Shown here piece after piece: positions 34,078 through 46,029 of a stretch of DNA of 64,000 bases (its first letter is position 1; each line of letters begins with the position of its first letter). The notes beneath the pieces were generated by a model, which worked only from the letters and a program-made list of their open reading frames with translations, was not told where the DNA came from and ran no database searches. The position numbers and the translations under genes were made by a program. Source of the DNA: Monomorium pharaonis (taxonomy: Eukaryota > Arthropoda > Insecta > Hymenoptera > Formicidae); the NCBI RefSeq assembly GCF_013373865.1, contig NC_050469.1, positions 24,788,046-24,852,045 on the forward strand. The letters are read 5' to 3'.

Positions 34078-35671
34078 CGTACGCGCGGCTTATCTCGGGC
34101 TCTCGAAACTTGGGTAGGCGCGGTTATTTACAAGCGGACGCATATCGGATGATTATTAGCGCGTAATCGCGATTGCCGCTGGGGCGTCATAGCTTGATTT
34201 CCGCTTTGTGAAAACAAACGATATCCGGGACGTTCGATACGTGAAAAGGAAGGGTGGCTAGGGACGCATACGACAGAGAGGAAGCGGAAAAGAGAGGGTG
34301 GGCCGAGTGAAAGAGCAGAGAGAGATAGAGAGGAAAAAGGAAAGAGAGAGCTAGAGAGAGAGAGAGGCAAGGAAGAAAAGGTAAGCGGATGTGAGGAAAC
34401 AACGCCGAGGGAAAGGGTTGTCTCTCGGAGAGATGGTAGCTTTATTGGCGAAGCGCGAAACAATCGCGGGCGTTTAACATGAGTGGCACCATCGATTGGT
34501 TTAAATGTTGTCCACACTCGAGCACCTTATACGCATCTATGAGCACGCACGATGAGCACCTCCGATAACCACCTCCACACGTCGCAGCACTTCTGTTGAA
34601 TATATATCCTGAGAAAAAAAAAACAAATCAAAAGTAATAGATAAGTAAAAGAAAAAATATCACCACAAATCTTTTTGTGTTCCTGGCACTCACGATTATA
34701 GGGATTCTCGCACGTTATTCTCTATTAACGACCTGATTTCAGGACGGTCGGTACAGGACGTGTGCGCTTTATCACGAAGGGAAAGCCAAGGTCGTGGCTA
34801 CTATCATGGACTACCGAAAGTGAAGCGTATCGATTAGAAGAGCGAGCATAACGCAATCAAATGTCAAACGTGATACACCGTGCGCTCGAGTCAGCGACTT
34901 ATCCCCGATAGAAACAGAGAGAGATAGAAAGAGGGATAAACAGAGAAAGAGAGAGAGAGAGAGAGGCCCGTACACTTCTCGGATTCCCCGTGGTCCCCAA
35001 TTGGAGCATGCTAGGCAGATCGCAGTCGCTGCAATTGCACGCGTAACCCCGTTGCGTTTTCTATGCAATAATTGTCGTTGTGTCGTAACATATCGCCGCT
35101 CGTGATTTTTTATCAAGTTTAGCCTTCCCTTTCTCGATATCAATCGACCCCCGTATCTCCCGCCCACCCTCTACACACACAGACACACACACAACACACA
35201 TATACACACACTCGCGCGCGCGCGCGCATATACACACATACGTACACCTACATCTACACCTACTACATGTACGCATATACATATATATACGCACATGTTC
35301 CATCCTCAACTTCCTAGTGTACCTACCGCGAGTTCAAACGAAAAGTCGGCCTAACTCAGAGTTGCTACAGACGTGCCTTTAGACTGGCAGTGAATAGTAA
35401 GCAGCTAAAGAGAACGAACAAGAAAACACAAAAGAGAAAAGAGCATTATTGCTGTTCATTTAGGTCAATTATAACACCACGCCCAGCCGTATAATCGGGT
35501 GCGTCAAAAGTGGTGGTAGAGAAGGAAGAATAAGAAAGAGATATATACGCATAGATATATATATAGACAGATAGAAAAAGCTAGAAGGGGTAAAAGGAAA
35601 AAAGAAAAAAGAGAAGGGGAAGAGAAAGAGAGAGAGAGAAAAGAAAAAAAATAGACGAAAACGAAACGTTA

Positions 35672-36623
35672 ATGATTTGTAAAATGGCGGTTTGCATGTT
35701 CTGGCTTCTCACCTACGTGGGACAGGGGCTGGATTTGGCGGTGGGGAATCGACCCGTGATCATACAAGTACAAGGCACACAGGGACTCGACTATCGTCAC
35801 GGAAGCGGTAGCATTAGAAAGAAGAGCGAGCTGAGCTCGGTAGGTGGCAACCTGTTGCATTTCAGGATATATCCTTCCGATGGTCCCCACCGGGACGACC
35901 TGTCGAACTGGTTGGTCTTCAACGACGAGCCACGGATATCCTCGTGGTCGCCCGCGGGTATGCTGATCGACGACATCGTCAAGGAGCCGCGGGAGCTCCA
36001 GAACGTGTTCTTCGCCCTGTCGCCCGCCGTGCTGAACGTTCTCTATTCCGAGTACGTGACGTCGCAGCCGCACACCGCGACGCAGCCCCACGTCGCGGCG
36101 GAGTCCTACGTCCACGACGACGGGAATCATCTGCTCGGCGGCCGGCAACAAGCCCATCAGCGTCCGAAGAAACGGCGCATCGGATGCCGGCACCCGCTGA
36201 GGGGCCCGCTCAGTCTGCCGATACTGGTGTGCGACGAGGCTGGCAAGAAGGCTACCACCCTTCAGGAATCTAGACAATCGAATCAAGACGATCTCTACGC
36301 GGAGCAGAGATTTAACACTGCGACGAGTACGAAGACTGATCTCGCGCGCGCCGAGGGCGGCGGCACCCCGCTTAACTTACCTACGAATGGCGGCTTCGTA
36401 CCGAAGGCCTTCGCCTACGAGACTAGCGGTAACAAACTACCCAGCAAGCGGAATAGCCAGATAACGATTGGACGGCGTTCGATCGACGCGCAAGGGGAAT
36501 CCCCGGGACACCAGGCTCAAGCCTCCTCGGCGTCCTCGGCGTCGTCCGCCGGCGCGAGCATCGCCTCGCAGCTCATGCTGAGATCAATTCGGGGAAGTAT
36601 ACAGTACGACGTGCCGCAGATCG
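35672..36623 (+). CDS. jeb: jeb coding exon 1: signal peptide and variable region
   Basis: Codons 1-317 plus one base, with a GTAAGT donor. After the signal peptide comes a conserved-looking block, NLLHFRIYPSDGPHRDDL to MLIDDIVKEPRELQNVFF. His/Ala-rich and Ser/Ala-rich stretches follow. The upstream sequence (35521-35660) is almost pure A/G, so no acceptor is visible and the exon likely includes 5'UTR. A 205-aa antisense ORF covers part of it and is a shadow. Confidence 0.85.
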
Positions 36624-39600
36624 GTAAGTAGTACCGTCTCGCTCTACGTAGAATAGATATTCGTGAAGATGTACCAGATTAATCACTGAAATGATTTAAA
36701 ACTTTCCAAAAAATTATTCAGAAATATATATACACGTATATAGACAAATATATTATTCTACTAACAGTATTTTTTTTCTTACTTCGTTTTTTAGTAGATA
36801 TAAGTAAAAATATGTTTTACCTGCTTACTCTTGTCCTCTTTCTTCTTTTCTTCTCTCTTTTATTATAAATATCAATACATTTGCATAAAATTTTTACAGT
36901 TTAATTAATTTTGCGGGCAGTTGTAAAATGTAAACAAAAAGAAAAATGCCCTTTCAAAAAAATCAATTTGATTAGCTTTCATTTTGTGAATATCGACACA
37001 CGTCAAAGCATCTATCGTATCATAAGTTATAGCGATACGTTAATTTTAAATATTCTGATAACCTTAAATGCCAAATTCCCTGATAACTCTTTTTCGTATA
37101 TAAAAAGCATACGTCAATCTCAACTTTGATAAAATGTAATCCTCTCTTTCGTTTTCCCCGTAACTTTTTTGCAAAAATATGTGGATTTAAAATGAATTTA
37201 AAAAGTTTTACTTTTGCGAAACTGAATAATGTAATAATTTATAAAATAAAAGAGATGAGTTTTTTCCATTTATTTGCTTACTTTTCGTTCTTATCTATTC
37301 CTAATATTTCAATCACTTATTGACATAACTCTGAATGCTGAATAAAAAGCTGGATTGAATAGAATTTGCATTGGGATATATTGATTTTGAGGCATTATTC
37401 CATTTACTTTAAATTCCTGTTGCTTCTCGTGAAAAATTAAAATATGAACAATACATGTATCTCTTAAAAATAAAAATAAAAAAATTAGTCATAACATTTA
37501 AAAATGTTCAAAAGCTCATTATTATATACGTGGAATTGTGTACGTCTATTTCTCGCAAATCCCGTGATTTCCTCGTAAAATCTCTGCGCTCGCATAAAAA
37601 CGGTGAAATTTGTTCTAATTTTTTTTAAATATGAATCGAATGAGTGCGTTATGATATGAATATACGTGGCATGAGTTACACGAGCAGAACAGGTCTATAA
37701 ATCCAAATGAAATGCGTCGCGCGCGAGAAATACAGACAAAGCGCTTCTGCAAATAAAGAAAAAGTAACGAAACGCTGTCGCATGAGTGTGCCCGCCGTCC
37801 CTCCCAAATTTATTGATCGAGGAGAGCCGACGACGGGGGCGAATCTGCGACAAGAGGATGGCGAGGAACAGAGGTATGCCAGTAAACATTCTCCGGTTGT
37901 GTGAACGGTACTCAGAAATCTAAAACGTGAGAAGCGTGCGGAATGCGAGGGGATATTTTCATTGAAAGTTTCCTTAAAATGCCAGATCCACTTTGAAAAG
38001 AGAGACGTTATAAAAACGTAAAAACAAAGTGCGCGCGTTTGTACGTCATTTTATCATGATCCGTTCGGGTCGTGATATATAAAGCGATAGGTCACAATGT
38101 AAAATGCTACGGGAGTCCATTTTGCTATCGCGATAATAATCGTGATAGCGAGCTTAACATCGAAATTTACACTCGTCGACCCATATCTCCCACATCGTAC
38201 ACATACATATTTGGTGTTACATTACTATCCAAGACTCGTCCTACGCGCCGAATGAGATCTTCGTATTAAGCAAGTAGTACGGAGGAACCGTGCTAACCAC
38301 ATTTAGCATGCACTGAGCATACGAGCTTTTGAAATACACCGTCATGCTGAGCAAATAATGTAGAGTCAGTCAATTATATTTAATACTGAACAACGCGGCG
38401 AGAATATCAGAACATTGAAATGTATACTTAGATATTAATACGATCCAGCTGCCGATTAACGACAATAAAATTTACAGTAATTATCATAATTACAGAATGG
38501 ATCGATATTTAGTTGACGTTTGAAATGATAATCGAAAAAGTGTTTGTTTTTATAAACTGCAGAGAATAAAAATATCGAATACGCTCAAACGTAATCGGAC
38601 AAAGAGTAAACAAAAAAATATGGAAAGCAATAATCGAAATAATGAAAATTTCATATGGGAACCTGAATGTTTTTACGTTGGAAAGATGATACTCGCTTCT
38701 CCTATGTACGTTTTTCCAATTCCGCGATATCTCTCATGCGCGATTTTTCCGATTTGACCGAGATATCGGATAACCTTCGTATGCATAATACCCATACGTT
38801 CTACCTAAGCATATAACGTCAGCTTCGTACAAACGGATTGAAGAAGGATTCTTGCGATACTATTTACAGAATGTCCAGTCTCCGAAGACGGAATGGAAAG
38901 ATTCGCTTGTCCGACCGCAGATAGAATGGGTAGATATCATTGCATCGACGATCATGTCCTGTGCGACGGCTTCATAGACTGTCCTACAGGCGAGGACGAG
39001 GACAGGCAAGCCTGTATGTTTTATAAAACTGTGAGTAAAGTTATGTGATAGTTTTTACATATATTTTATATACATATGTATCTCCTTGGATCCCTCGTGT
39101 GTCCCCTAACACGTAAGAGTTCTGATGAATTTGATCCTTTTCATAAAAGAAAAAAATCCCCAATCGAAATACAGAGCATTACTTTTTTTTTGCCTTAAAA
39201 CTTGGAAATAATATCGTATATTTCTTTTTTCCCCGATCCAAATAAATTTAGAGGGAGGTCTTAGTAACGCGCGAGGATTCCATCTAAATTTTCATCAGCT
39301 GGTTAAGACTAAAAGATACGCGTGGCTTATATATATATATATATTTTACATTTTCTATGTAAAACCCCTGCTGAACTTTTAAAGTGACTTTCGTTATAAA
39401 GTTCAAAAGAAAATGGAGGCGTGCGTTTGCGCTAAACGGTGGGTGTAATATCAAGAGCCCGTTTTCTGACCAGGGCTGGTAGTATTTTCCGGGAAGGTTT
39501 GGAGCAAAATACGGGGAACACAATCTTTTTGTTAATTCACACACCATTTGCTTGCACGTGCGGAAAATAGCTTGCACGTCGATAAATTTGTGTTACCCAA

Positions 39601-40052
39601 TTTTCCTTTTCGCGTCAAGGGGATGCTATCAGCGCGGTAGGATAGTCAAGGTTCCTATATACATAAACTAATACCATTGACATCAGTTCAGATTAAAAAA
39701 AAATACGTATCTTTTACTTTTATAAAAGCAGTGCTAAAAATTAATAAAAAGATTAGATATCTCTAAAATAATTCGTTGAAGTAAAGATACAAAATTGCCG
39801 ATCAAGCTCTGATATTTGAATAGCAAGACTGAATTGAATGAAGACAAATTGTGGAGATTATACGTTTCAATTATTAATCGTAACCATGCACGAGTAACGC
39901 GTACAGGAAGAAGCGTTACGATCTCTCATTTTTCTTTTCTGCGTAAAACTTTAAGCCGATAAATAATACAATTGCATCCCGATATGTTTCAGACGAAAGC
40001 GCATCTGGACGTATTAGCGGATGCCATACTACGATGGGCGAGAGGACGCTAA
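35672..40052 (+). CDS. jeb: Jelly belly (Jeb), secreted LDLa-domain ligand of Alk; three coding exons
   Basis: Jeb is the secreted activator of the Alk receptor tyrosine kinase in insects, acting in visceral mesoderm and at synapses. Coding exons are 35672-36623, 38870-39030 and 39993-40052, joined in phase to 390 aa. Residues 1-20 look like a signal peptide (hydrophobic VCMFWLLTYVGQG). The long middle is low-complexity and family-variable. Residues about 318-367 form one LDL-receptor class A module with six cysteines and the acidic calcium motif CDGFIDCPTGEDEDRQAC. The tail is TKAHLDVLADAILRWARGR, ending in stop TAA. LDLa plus this tail is the conserved part of insect Jeb as I recall it. Drosophila Jeb is longer (about 560 aa), so the N-terminal part is short here or upstream coding exons are missed. 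The Met at 35684 is an alternative start with better context. Confidence 0.88.
36624..38869 (+). other. jeb: jeb intron between the variable region and the LDLa exon
   Basis: A 2.2-kb AT-rich intron with GT-AG ends. No additional exon was identified, though one cannot be excluded. Confidence 0.6.
38870..39030 (+). CDS. jeb: jeb coding exon 2: LDLa module
   Basis: Acceptor ttacag, donor GTGAGT, 161 nt. It encodes ECPVSEDGMERFACP and onward to ACMFYKT, carrying all six LDLa cysteines. A split Glu codon links it to exon 1. This exon alone identifies the gene. Confidence 0.92.
39031..39992 (+). other. jeb: jeb last intron
   Basis: A 962-bp intron without recognisable coding or RNA features; short TA run near 39329-39342. 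Confidence 0.6.
39993..40052 (+). CDS. jeb: jeb terminal exon
   Basis: Acceptor tttcag; it reads TKAHLDVLADAILRWARGR then TAA. Phase 0 from the LDLa exon. It is too short to appear as an ORF on its own. Possible polyadenylation signals AATAAA follow at 40518 and 40714. Confidence 0.88.
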   Translation, partial: TKAHLDVLADAILRWARGR

Positions 40053-40241
40053 TTTCTTCTTTGTTGACGATGAATCTCCAAGCTGTACATAAAACCACAA
40101 GTCTGATACGTCTACTTCTTTATATATTCATCGATATCTTTTTCTCCTACATTAATCTATTTTCCGGAAACTGTTTTCTCTCTATGTTTGGCGCATAGAG
40201 ACGTTCATATTGAAATCAAACTCAGGGGAACGTTAAGATGA

Positions 40242-40370
40242 ACCGTCTCTCTCTCTCTCTCTCTTTCTATCTCTCGTTCTGTCCTCTTTCTCTCTTTCCC
40301 CTCCCCCCCTTTCTCTCACTCTGTCTCCTTTTTCCCTTTCTCTCTCTTTCTTTCTCTCCTTCTCTTTCCG
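40242..40370. repeat. CT-rich low-complexity tract
   Basis: About 130 bp of nearly pure pyrimidine (ctctctct, ccttttt) in the likely jeb 3'UTR. Confidence 0.85.
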
Positions 40371-40947
40371 AGAAGAGAATATGACCGCTCGACTTAATCT
40401 CCGAGAGGACACGGCATGGTTCTAACTACACTAAAAATCGGTTAGCAAGGTCTATCGTAACCAAGATATCCTCACATAAAGTACAAATTAAGGTGTCCGA
40501 ACTTTTAGGATGTTATAAATAAAGTTCGTAAGAGAGTTATGGCATTTTAACGCCGCTGTGTATGGCGCACGAGAGAGAGTACCCGACTCGGATAATTTCA
40601 GTTCTATAAGCATCTACCAGCTATATACTAACACACAGATAATGTATTACGATTTCATATTGAGCGATTTCCGCGAGATCGTAACTAACTCTTTAACGAC
40701 TTTATTTTGGTACAATAAAGTAATTTTGAAGACTGAGAACTATTTACTTCATTCCCAGAGTTAAACACGCGGCTTTGCCGTCGCGCCGAACCGGTAGGAA
40801 CGAACGATCGTATCGTTTGGCAAGGAACGGGCACGTGTACCTAGAGACTTCCTCCTAGAGTACTTCCTAAGAGATTGTAAAAGAAAAAAAATGTACTCGT
40901 GTTTAATCAAACCGCTCCGTACGACGTTGATGCGTTAAAGCGAGTCG

Positions 40948-41023
<76 letters not shown>
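40948..41023. repeat. (TAA)n trinucleotide microsatellite
   Basis: About 25 TAA units with one interruption (tactaa). Confidence 0.95.
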
Positions 41024-41025
<2 letters not shown>

Positions 41026-41929
41026 AATCAACGTCGATCCGGTCTTCTGGTATCGCGTACACCGTCACGAAGAGACGTCTCCTTCTCGCCTTGTGCACGC
41101 TCTATGTTGTCATATCGATATCTCTAAATATTTATTTCGAATTTAAGGGAAAAGAATTTCCAAATAAAAAAACAAAAACAAAAGCGAGTGCTTTCAGCAG
41201 AAGGAGGATTCTTGTGAAGAATTAATTGCGCTTCACCAAACCCGCTCCGAACTAACGAGTTAGGAAATATTAGGGATTTATTAGCAAGCCATCTTGCTGC
41301 CGTATACACTTTGCGTTCTGCGACATTTATTTACAAGCCTTTATCACACTTATTCAGAAATTCACATAATATATGTATCGATATTGCTGTGAGATTGACG
41401 AAAATGAATTTCTCCTATGTTAAACATTTGATGTCCAAGAATTATGACTTAACGGTAACATAATAATACATATATGTTCCAACTATCACAGGCAGTTTTG
41501 TACTTTCATTTTCCATACCAAATCAAATGTTCGTTATTCGTTAAGGAAAAATACCTGATACTAGAAATGTATTATCTTTCACATTTGTAGAAAGATAAAA
41601 AAGAAAAAAAACATTTATACTTACATGTATATAATATTATACATATGTAAGTGTATCAATTATCAACAAGTATTACAAGTATTATGAAAATATATCACTT
41701 TCCACGAGGTTACTATCTTTCCACAAAACAAATAGATTATAGAATAAGTAGACATAACTTTGTCTTTCGTGGAAGACTTATAACTTTTATCTTAATAACA
41801 AATGTTTATATTTACGGGAAGAGAAAGCGCGCGCACACGCATCTCGCAATTATAAAATTTCGCAAGAAACATAATCGATGTGCTGTGTTGCTACGATATG
41901 TATGTACTGTGATGTAATCGTGTAAACCG

Positions 41930-44016
41930 TTACAAATTCGAAGCGTACCATATATTAGATTGTGAATCAGGATTAAGAAGTACTGTTTTCATAGGATCTA
42001 AACGCTTCATGAAAGATTGATCGCTTATCTTATGTGTCACAAAACTGTTAAGGTGCAAACCGTCCGTTTGCAACGGCACTACCTTTGTCCCAATTTCTTG
42101 TGGAAATGCTTTTGTTTGAGTACTTGGATCCATTAAAGCTATTACTTTTAATGGAACATTTTCCACAATCCTGACACTTTTGTCGTCATTTATATACACG
42201 GGAATTCTTTGGATCTCCGAATCGTTTTCTACAGCTAAGTATTTTACAGGTTGAGTGACATCTTGCAATAACACTGCGCGATGCTGATCGTCGATCGCTT
42301 TCGGATACATAAATAGATTATTCTTTTGGTTCAATGATAACAACGGTACATTTTGCGTAGCGTTAGACAAATTGACACAACTATCTGTACTGTTATTGTA
42401 GCCTTTCGTGTTGCGTAAACTTTCAGGCTGAATCATTTCTTTATGAAAATGCGCTTGTTCCTTATATTTACGCGAACAATTGGCAGAATTGAAATAAATA
42501 TACTGTTCATTGCAATGACACGCATTTTGATTAATTTGATTCTTGGCGCATTTTACGTCTGTTTTACTAAACAGACTTAAATTTTTCTGACATAATTCTG
42601 CGGATCTTTTTTCAGTTTGAGTATCTTGGGAAAAGTTTGTTTCGATAAATATTGGTATCGGCGTCATTCTGTCATTATCATTGCTGGAAAGTATATTTTG
42701 ATTTTGACGTGTATTTTTCCCGTAAGCCTCTTGTTTGTTAGTTTCAATCGCGTGTAATTTGGTTTGACGAAGACACTGTTTTGCCGATTCTATATTGGAA
42801 TTAGAAAAATTTACCCTTTGAAGATAATTACTCAGACGATAATTATTAGAATGAAAAATATGTTTCTTCGTTTCTAATGAATTTTGTTTCTGGCGAGGCA
42901 ATTTTTGATTTGTATCATATGAAGCTTCGAAAATTTGCGGGTGCAAAAAATTATTGTATTGGCAAAATTCATTTCTTTCGTTATGTTCCTTTGGATGCAT
43001 ATTTATATCAAATTGTTCGACTTGAGACTCTTGCGAATCCTTTATTTTCATCGTTCCAATTTGAGGCTCCAGTATTTTTGTTTGATCAAATGTCGCGTTT
43101 ATTGTTTTAGATGTAGGAAGATTTGTGAATACATTAGTTGGAAATGCAGTTTTGTATAATTCTTTTTTAATGCCGTTGCTTGGACTTCTATTAAATAAGT
43201 TAGTTTCACATTTTTCATATAAGTCTTCCGTGTAATCGTTATTTATCTGTACAGAATGACTGGGGTTATTAATCGTAATATTACATCGACGTAGAATGGA
43301 AGGTACTCGTTTCTTTATATTCCAATTATTTGTTCTGTTATTACATTTTTGGGGTAGTGTACTACTGTCAGAAACAGCAGTCGACAATTTTTCACAGGAA
43401 TAATCTTTCAAATATCTTTCTGATAATACAGGATCACTTAAATACATTGAAGTTCTTAAATTTTTTGAATTATCAATGTAATGTGAATTCCTAGGAATAT
43501 CAATCGAAAAATTATCCGTATCATGTTTACTTTTTAAAAGGTGATTAACGTAGTTGGTGTTTTCTTGAGAATCTAACTGAATGGAATCCTTTTTGTTCAA
43601 ACAAAAATATTTCGATTTTGAAAGTTTATCTTTGGATTGTTTTAAATAAGGAGTATCGCTATTCTCGTAATTTTCTAAGGAGCCATTTGCGTTATGTGCT
43701 GCAAAAGTATTTCGCGATGAGCAAGATGTAGAACCATGACGTGTTATGTCATTACACTTTATAAGTTCGGTCTTTTTTATTAATTTATTTTTTTTCTGAG
43801 ACACACCTTGTAGATGAGCTGTGATATGATTTTCACTGCACTTTGGAACTTCAAATTCGATAGGTGACAATTGCGAGACGTCGGAATTTGTACAAGCTTG
43901 ATATTCCACAGAGTATTTCACATTTTCCAATTCTTGTTTCTTTTTACGTAAAAGATGTTGACGATAAGAATCAGCATAGATATTCTTTAACCTTTTGGTT
44001 ATTGTTGCAACAGGAT
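41930..44016 (-). CDS. Unknown gene, terminal exon (695 codons and stop)
   Basis: A long ORF starting DPVATITKRLKNIYADSY and ending DSQSNIWYASNL. The first ATG-initiated reading (44029) would begin inside the proposed intron, so Met-Val-Val-Leu is probably not the protein start. Asn, Ser, Lys and Gln dominate; it carries several short charged motifs and no catalytic signature. Confidence 0.85.
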
Positions 44017-46029
44017 CTAGAACCACCATAAATAATTGACGATTAATAAATTGCTCAATAACAAGACAAATATAATCAGGTTACAACTCTCTATGTAATA
44101 TACACCTGACTGAAAATTTGGTAGAATATCCTCTTCGAAATTTTCAGCAGAGATTACTCTGCAGAATTCCATATAGTGGCTTAATGGATCATAAGATAAA
44201 TTTTTACTATTTTTTGAACACATCTGCTTTGTTCCTTTTTTATTAGCTTCATTTTCTTTTACGAGATCAGTATTATCAAATATTCTGAAATAAATATTTT
44301 ACACGCAATTTACTTTTTTAAATTAGAATTTATAATACAAGCATAATTTTATATTACTTACTGCGTTGGAGTAGTAGTAACAGTTTCCAATTGTTCACAA
44401 TCATTTTGAAATAACTTTCGTTTGCAAATGTTTTCTTTTTGAACTTTTCTCGATTTGTTGTTGACATTTTGTTTTTTAATATCATTGGAATCTGCATCTT
44501 TAAAGATATTTTCCTCAATTTTCTTTTTAACAAGATGTGGTTTATGATTTTTACTGTAACGTTAATGTATAAGTGTTTTTTATATCAAATATTTTCTTTA
44601 CATTTGTATTAAATTTATAACACATTACATCTTTGATACTTTAAACATACTTTTGTCCCAAAATAGGGCTTTGCTCTAGAATACATGGTGTCCATTTCAA
44701 GCTGTCCTTCATACAATTATTATTTGGGGATTGTTCAGTAGTTTCATCATGTACTGGAATCTCTACTATAGACCTACAAAATAATACACATTAAAATTGT
44801 TGATGTACTCACTTGCAATACACCACGTCAAGTTTAAAGTTTAGTAACGCATTTACCTGGGTGTATCAGTCTCGCCGCTGAAAAGCTTCAACGCATCTCC
44901 CTTCAACCGAGCCTTGCGGTATGTATTTGTTGTCGTCTGTGCTGCAAGACATTGCAATGAATAAAAACAGTGATGCAATCTCATTATGATTTATCGTTGA
45001 CAACAAATAAGTTTCAATGTGAGTACCTCTGTGGATGTTTTTACCCTTTATGCCATTTCTGTATATGCCGGCAGCCTAAAACAATTATGTGAAGTGCTCA
45101 AATACAACAAACAATAAAAATGTTATCAAAATGCAAATTAAGGATTATGTAATAAAGATAAAGTTGCTTACAGGTTCCGGCAGAAGTCTGTCGCAGATCT
45201 TTGCTCGGCCCTGTTTCTTCTGTCCACTTTTTTTGTCGTCCTTTCCATTATTATCCTGAAATAAAATTACAAGGTATATAAAACTGTACAAAAATAACGC
45301 CACTAAAAATAAGCTTGCATGTGAAAAAAATTACATTTCTCCGTTTCGTTCACGCGGTAATCCAGAGTTCTCTACGTAAGAGAACTCCGCTCCGGTTTTC
45401 ACACGCTAAACTTTTCCCTCTCTGTAGAACGTAATTTTCTTGGATTATGCGAGCTTCTTGAGATTACTATTCAGACTTAGCTAAACCTCCCCCGAGTAGC
45501 GTAATGCGCGCTAACACGAGCCAACTGTGCAAACCGGGAGATTATCGCTCGGCGCTCACGAGAGTAAACAGCGTGCCGGTAAACAGAGTGCCCGACGCCT
45601 GACACTAACCTAACATTCTCGCGGAAGCTGTCGCGTTTCCATACCGCCTCAGCCAGCGCGGCGGCGCTTTTCGAAACGCAGTAACAACCACCGATAATTG
45701 CTTGGCGCATAACCACCGATAATCTCCATGCACTTTTTCCATACGCAAAATCTAATCAAGCTGAGTCAGAAGTACGAACTATTCGGATCGCGATCTATCG
45801 AATGTAAAACGCGCAGGTGTCCTCGCGCTCCCCTCGACGTGAACCTCGGGATCCTCCTCGGGGCATCAGGGTCAACGAAGAGAGATTCAAGGACGACGCG
45901 ACCTACCAACTTTCGCTTGGCCTGCAGGATCCTCGAGTGTATTCGGTTGAGATCGGCCTTCCGTCGCTTCCGCCGCGGCTTTGGCGTCTCCTCCCGGTCA
46001 GTGGACTTCCTCTGCGTCACTTTACCCAT
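41930..46029 (-). CDS. Unrecognised nuclear-type protein, eight exons, 973 aa
   Basis: I do not recognise the family. Exons are 46029-45907, 45255-45172, 45075-45027, 44941-44857, 44773-44651, 44553-44362, 44284-44106 and 44016-41930, every junction GT-AG and in phase. Residues 1-41 begin MGKVTQRKST and contain the basic cluster PKPRRKRRKADLNR, a probable nuclear localisation signal. Residues 42-278 are Lys-rich and spliced into small exons. The first part of exon 8 has a charged helix (TKRLKNIYADSYRQHL, then KKKQELE). The rest is Asn/Ser/Lys-rich, disordered, with scattered Cys and no domain or membrane segment. The start was chosen because this ATG exon ends phase 0 at a GTAGGT donor matching the next acceptor. 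A chromatin, centrosome or RNA-related role would be guesswork. Gene reality is high, function unknown. Confidence 0.8.
44106..44284 (-). CDS. Unknown gene, exon 7
   Basis: Reads IFDNTDLVKENEANKKGT to ENFEEDILPNFQS, between tttcag and a weak GTGTAT donor. The 89-bp intron that follows ends at ttctag. Without splicing, the exon would run into a hydrophobic stretch and stop, which argues the splice is real. Confidence 0.72.
44362..44553 (-). CDS. Unknown gene, exon 6
   Basis: Reads KNHKPHLVKKKIEENIF to QLETVTTTPT, Lys-rich, between ttacag and GTAAGT. Confidence 0.75.
44651..44773 (-). CDS. Unknown gene, exon 5
   Basis: Reads SIVEIPVHDETTEQSPNN to ILEQSPILGQ, between ttgtag and GTATGT. Confidence 0.75.
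44857..44941 (-). CDS. Unknown gene, exon 4
   Basis: Reads QTTTNTYRKARLKGDALK to SGETDTP, between ttgcag and GTAAAT; 85 nt with split codons at both ends. Confidence 0.75.
45027..45075 (-). CDS. Unknown gene, exon 3 (49 nt)
   Basis: Reads AAGIYRNGIKGKNIHR plus one base, between ttttag and GTACTC. It is recognised only by phase continuity with exons 2 and 4. Confidence 0.7.
45172..45255 (-). CDS. Unknown gene, exon 2
   Basis: Reads DNNGKDDKKSGQKKQGRA then KICDRLLPEP, 28 whole codons, between tttcag and GTAAGC. Confidence 0.75.
45256..45906 (-). other. Intron 1 of the unknown gene
   Basis: A 651-bp intron, with a perfect hairpin-like palindrome at about 45369-45389 (gagttctct/aagagaactc around acgt). 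It contains a competing minus-strand ORF at 45477-45716, rejected as the first exon. Confidence 0.5.
45907..46029 (-). CDS. Unknown gene, proposed first coding exon (basic N-terminus)
   Basis: ATG at 46029 (context gaggttATGGGT). It has 41 codons with a bipartite Arg/Lys-rich motif, ending CAAGCGAAAGTTG before GTAGGT. Phase 0, as the next exon requires. The ORF runs on past the donor, so the border is inferred. Confidence 0.6.

Larger units (their letters stand above)
30291..35671 (+). promoter_or_regulatory. jeb: GC- and GA-rich region upstream of jeb (probable regulatory/5' non-coding zone)
   Basis: Base composition changes sharply here. CpG-rich sequence (30.3-34.5 kb) is interspersed with GA tracts (30697-30724, 32190-32220, 34320-34366, 34935-34964), a gaggc/gaggcga array (31140-31195), CG runs (32223-32237, 35213-35228), a TA run (33099-33124) and a CRE (34070-34077). 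GAGA-type tracts are typical of developmental promoters in insects. Non-coding first exons of jeb probably lie here but cannot be placed. Confidence 0.45.
40053..41929. other. Convergent intergenic region: jeb 3' end and 3' end of the minus-strand gene
   Basis: Contains candidate AATAAA signals for jeb (40518-40523, 40714-40719), a CT-rich stretch (40242-40370) and a TAA microsatellite (40948-41023). On the minus strand AATAAA occurs at 41282-41277 for the opposing gene. No coding sequence is supported; ORFs over the TAA tract are Ile runs. Confidence 0.5.

Noticed and set aside
35669..36286. 205-aa minus-strand ORF
   Set aside because: Antisense of jeb exon 1, which has a signal peptide, phase-correct donor and link to the LDLa exon; the antisense frame has no features.
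41470..41500. Possible miR-2 family seed (tatcacagg)
   Set aside because: Differs from the tatcacagc core and no hairpin precursor surrounds it.
45477..45716. Minus-strand ORF considered as first exon of the unknown gene (MRQAIIGGCYCV...)
   Set aside because: It could splice at a GTATGG donor in phase 0, but the 45907-46029 exon has a better start context, a GTAGGT donor and composition like the following Lys-rich exons.
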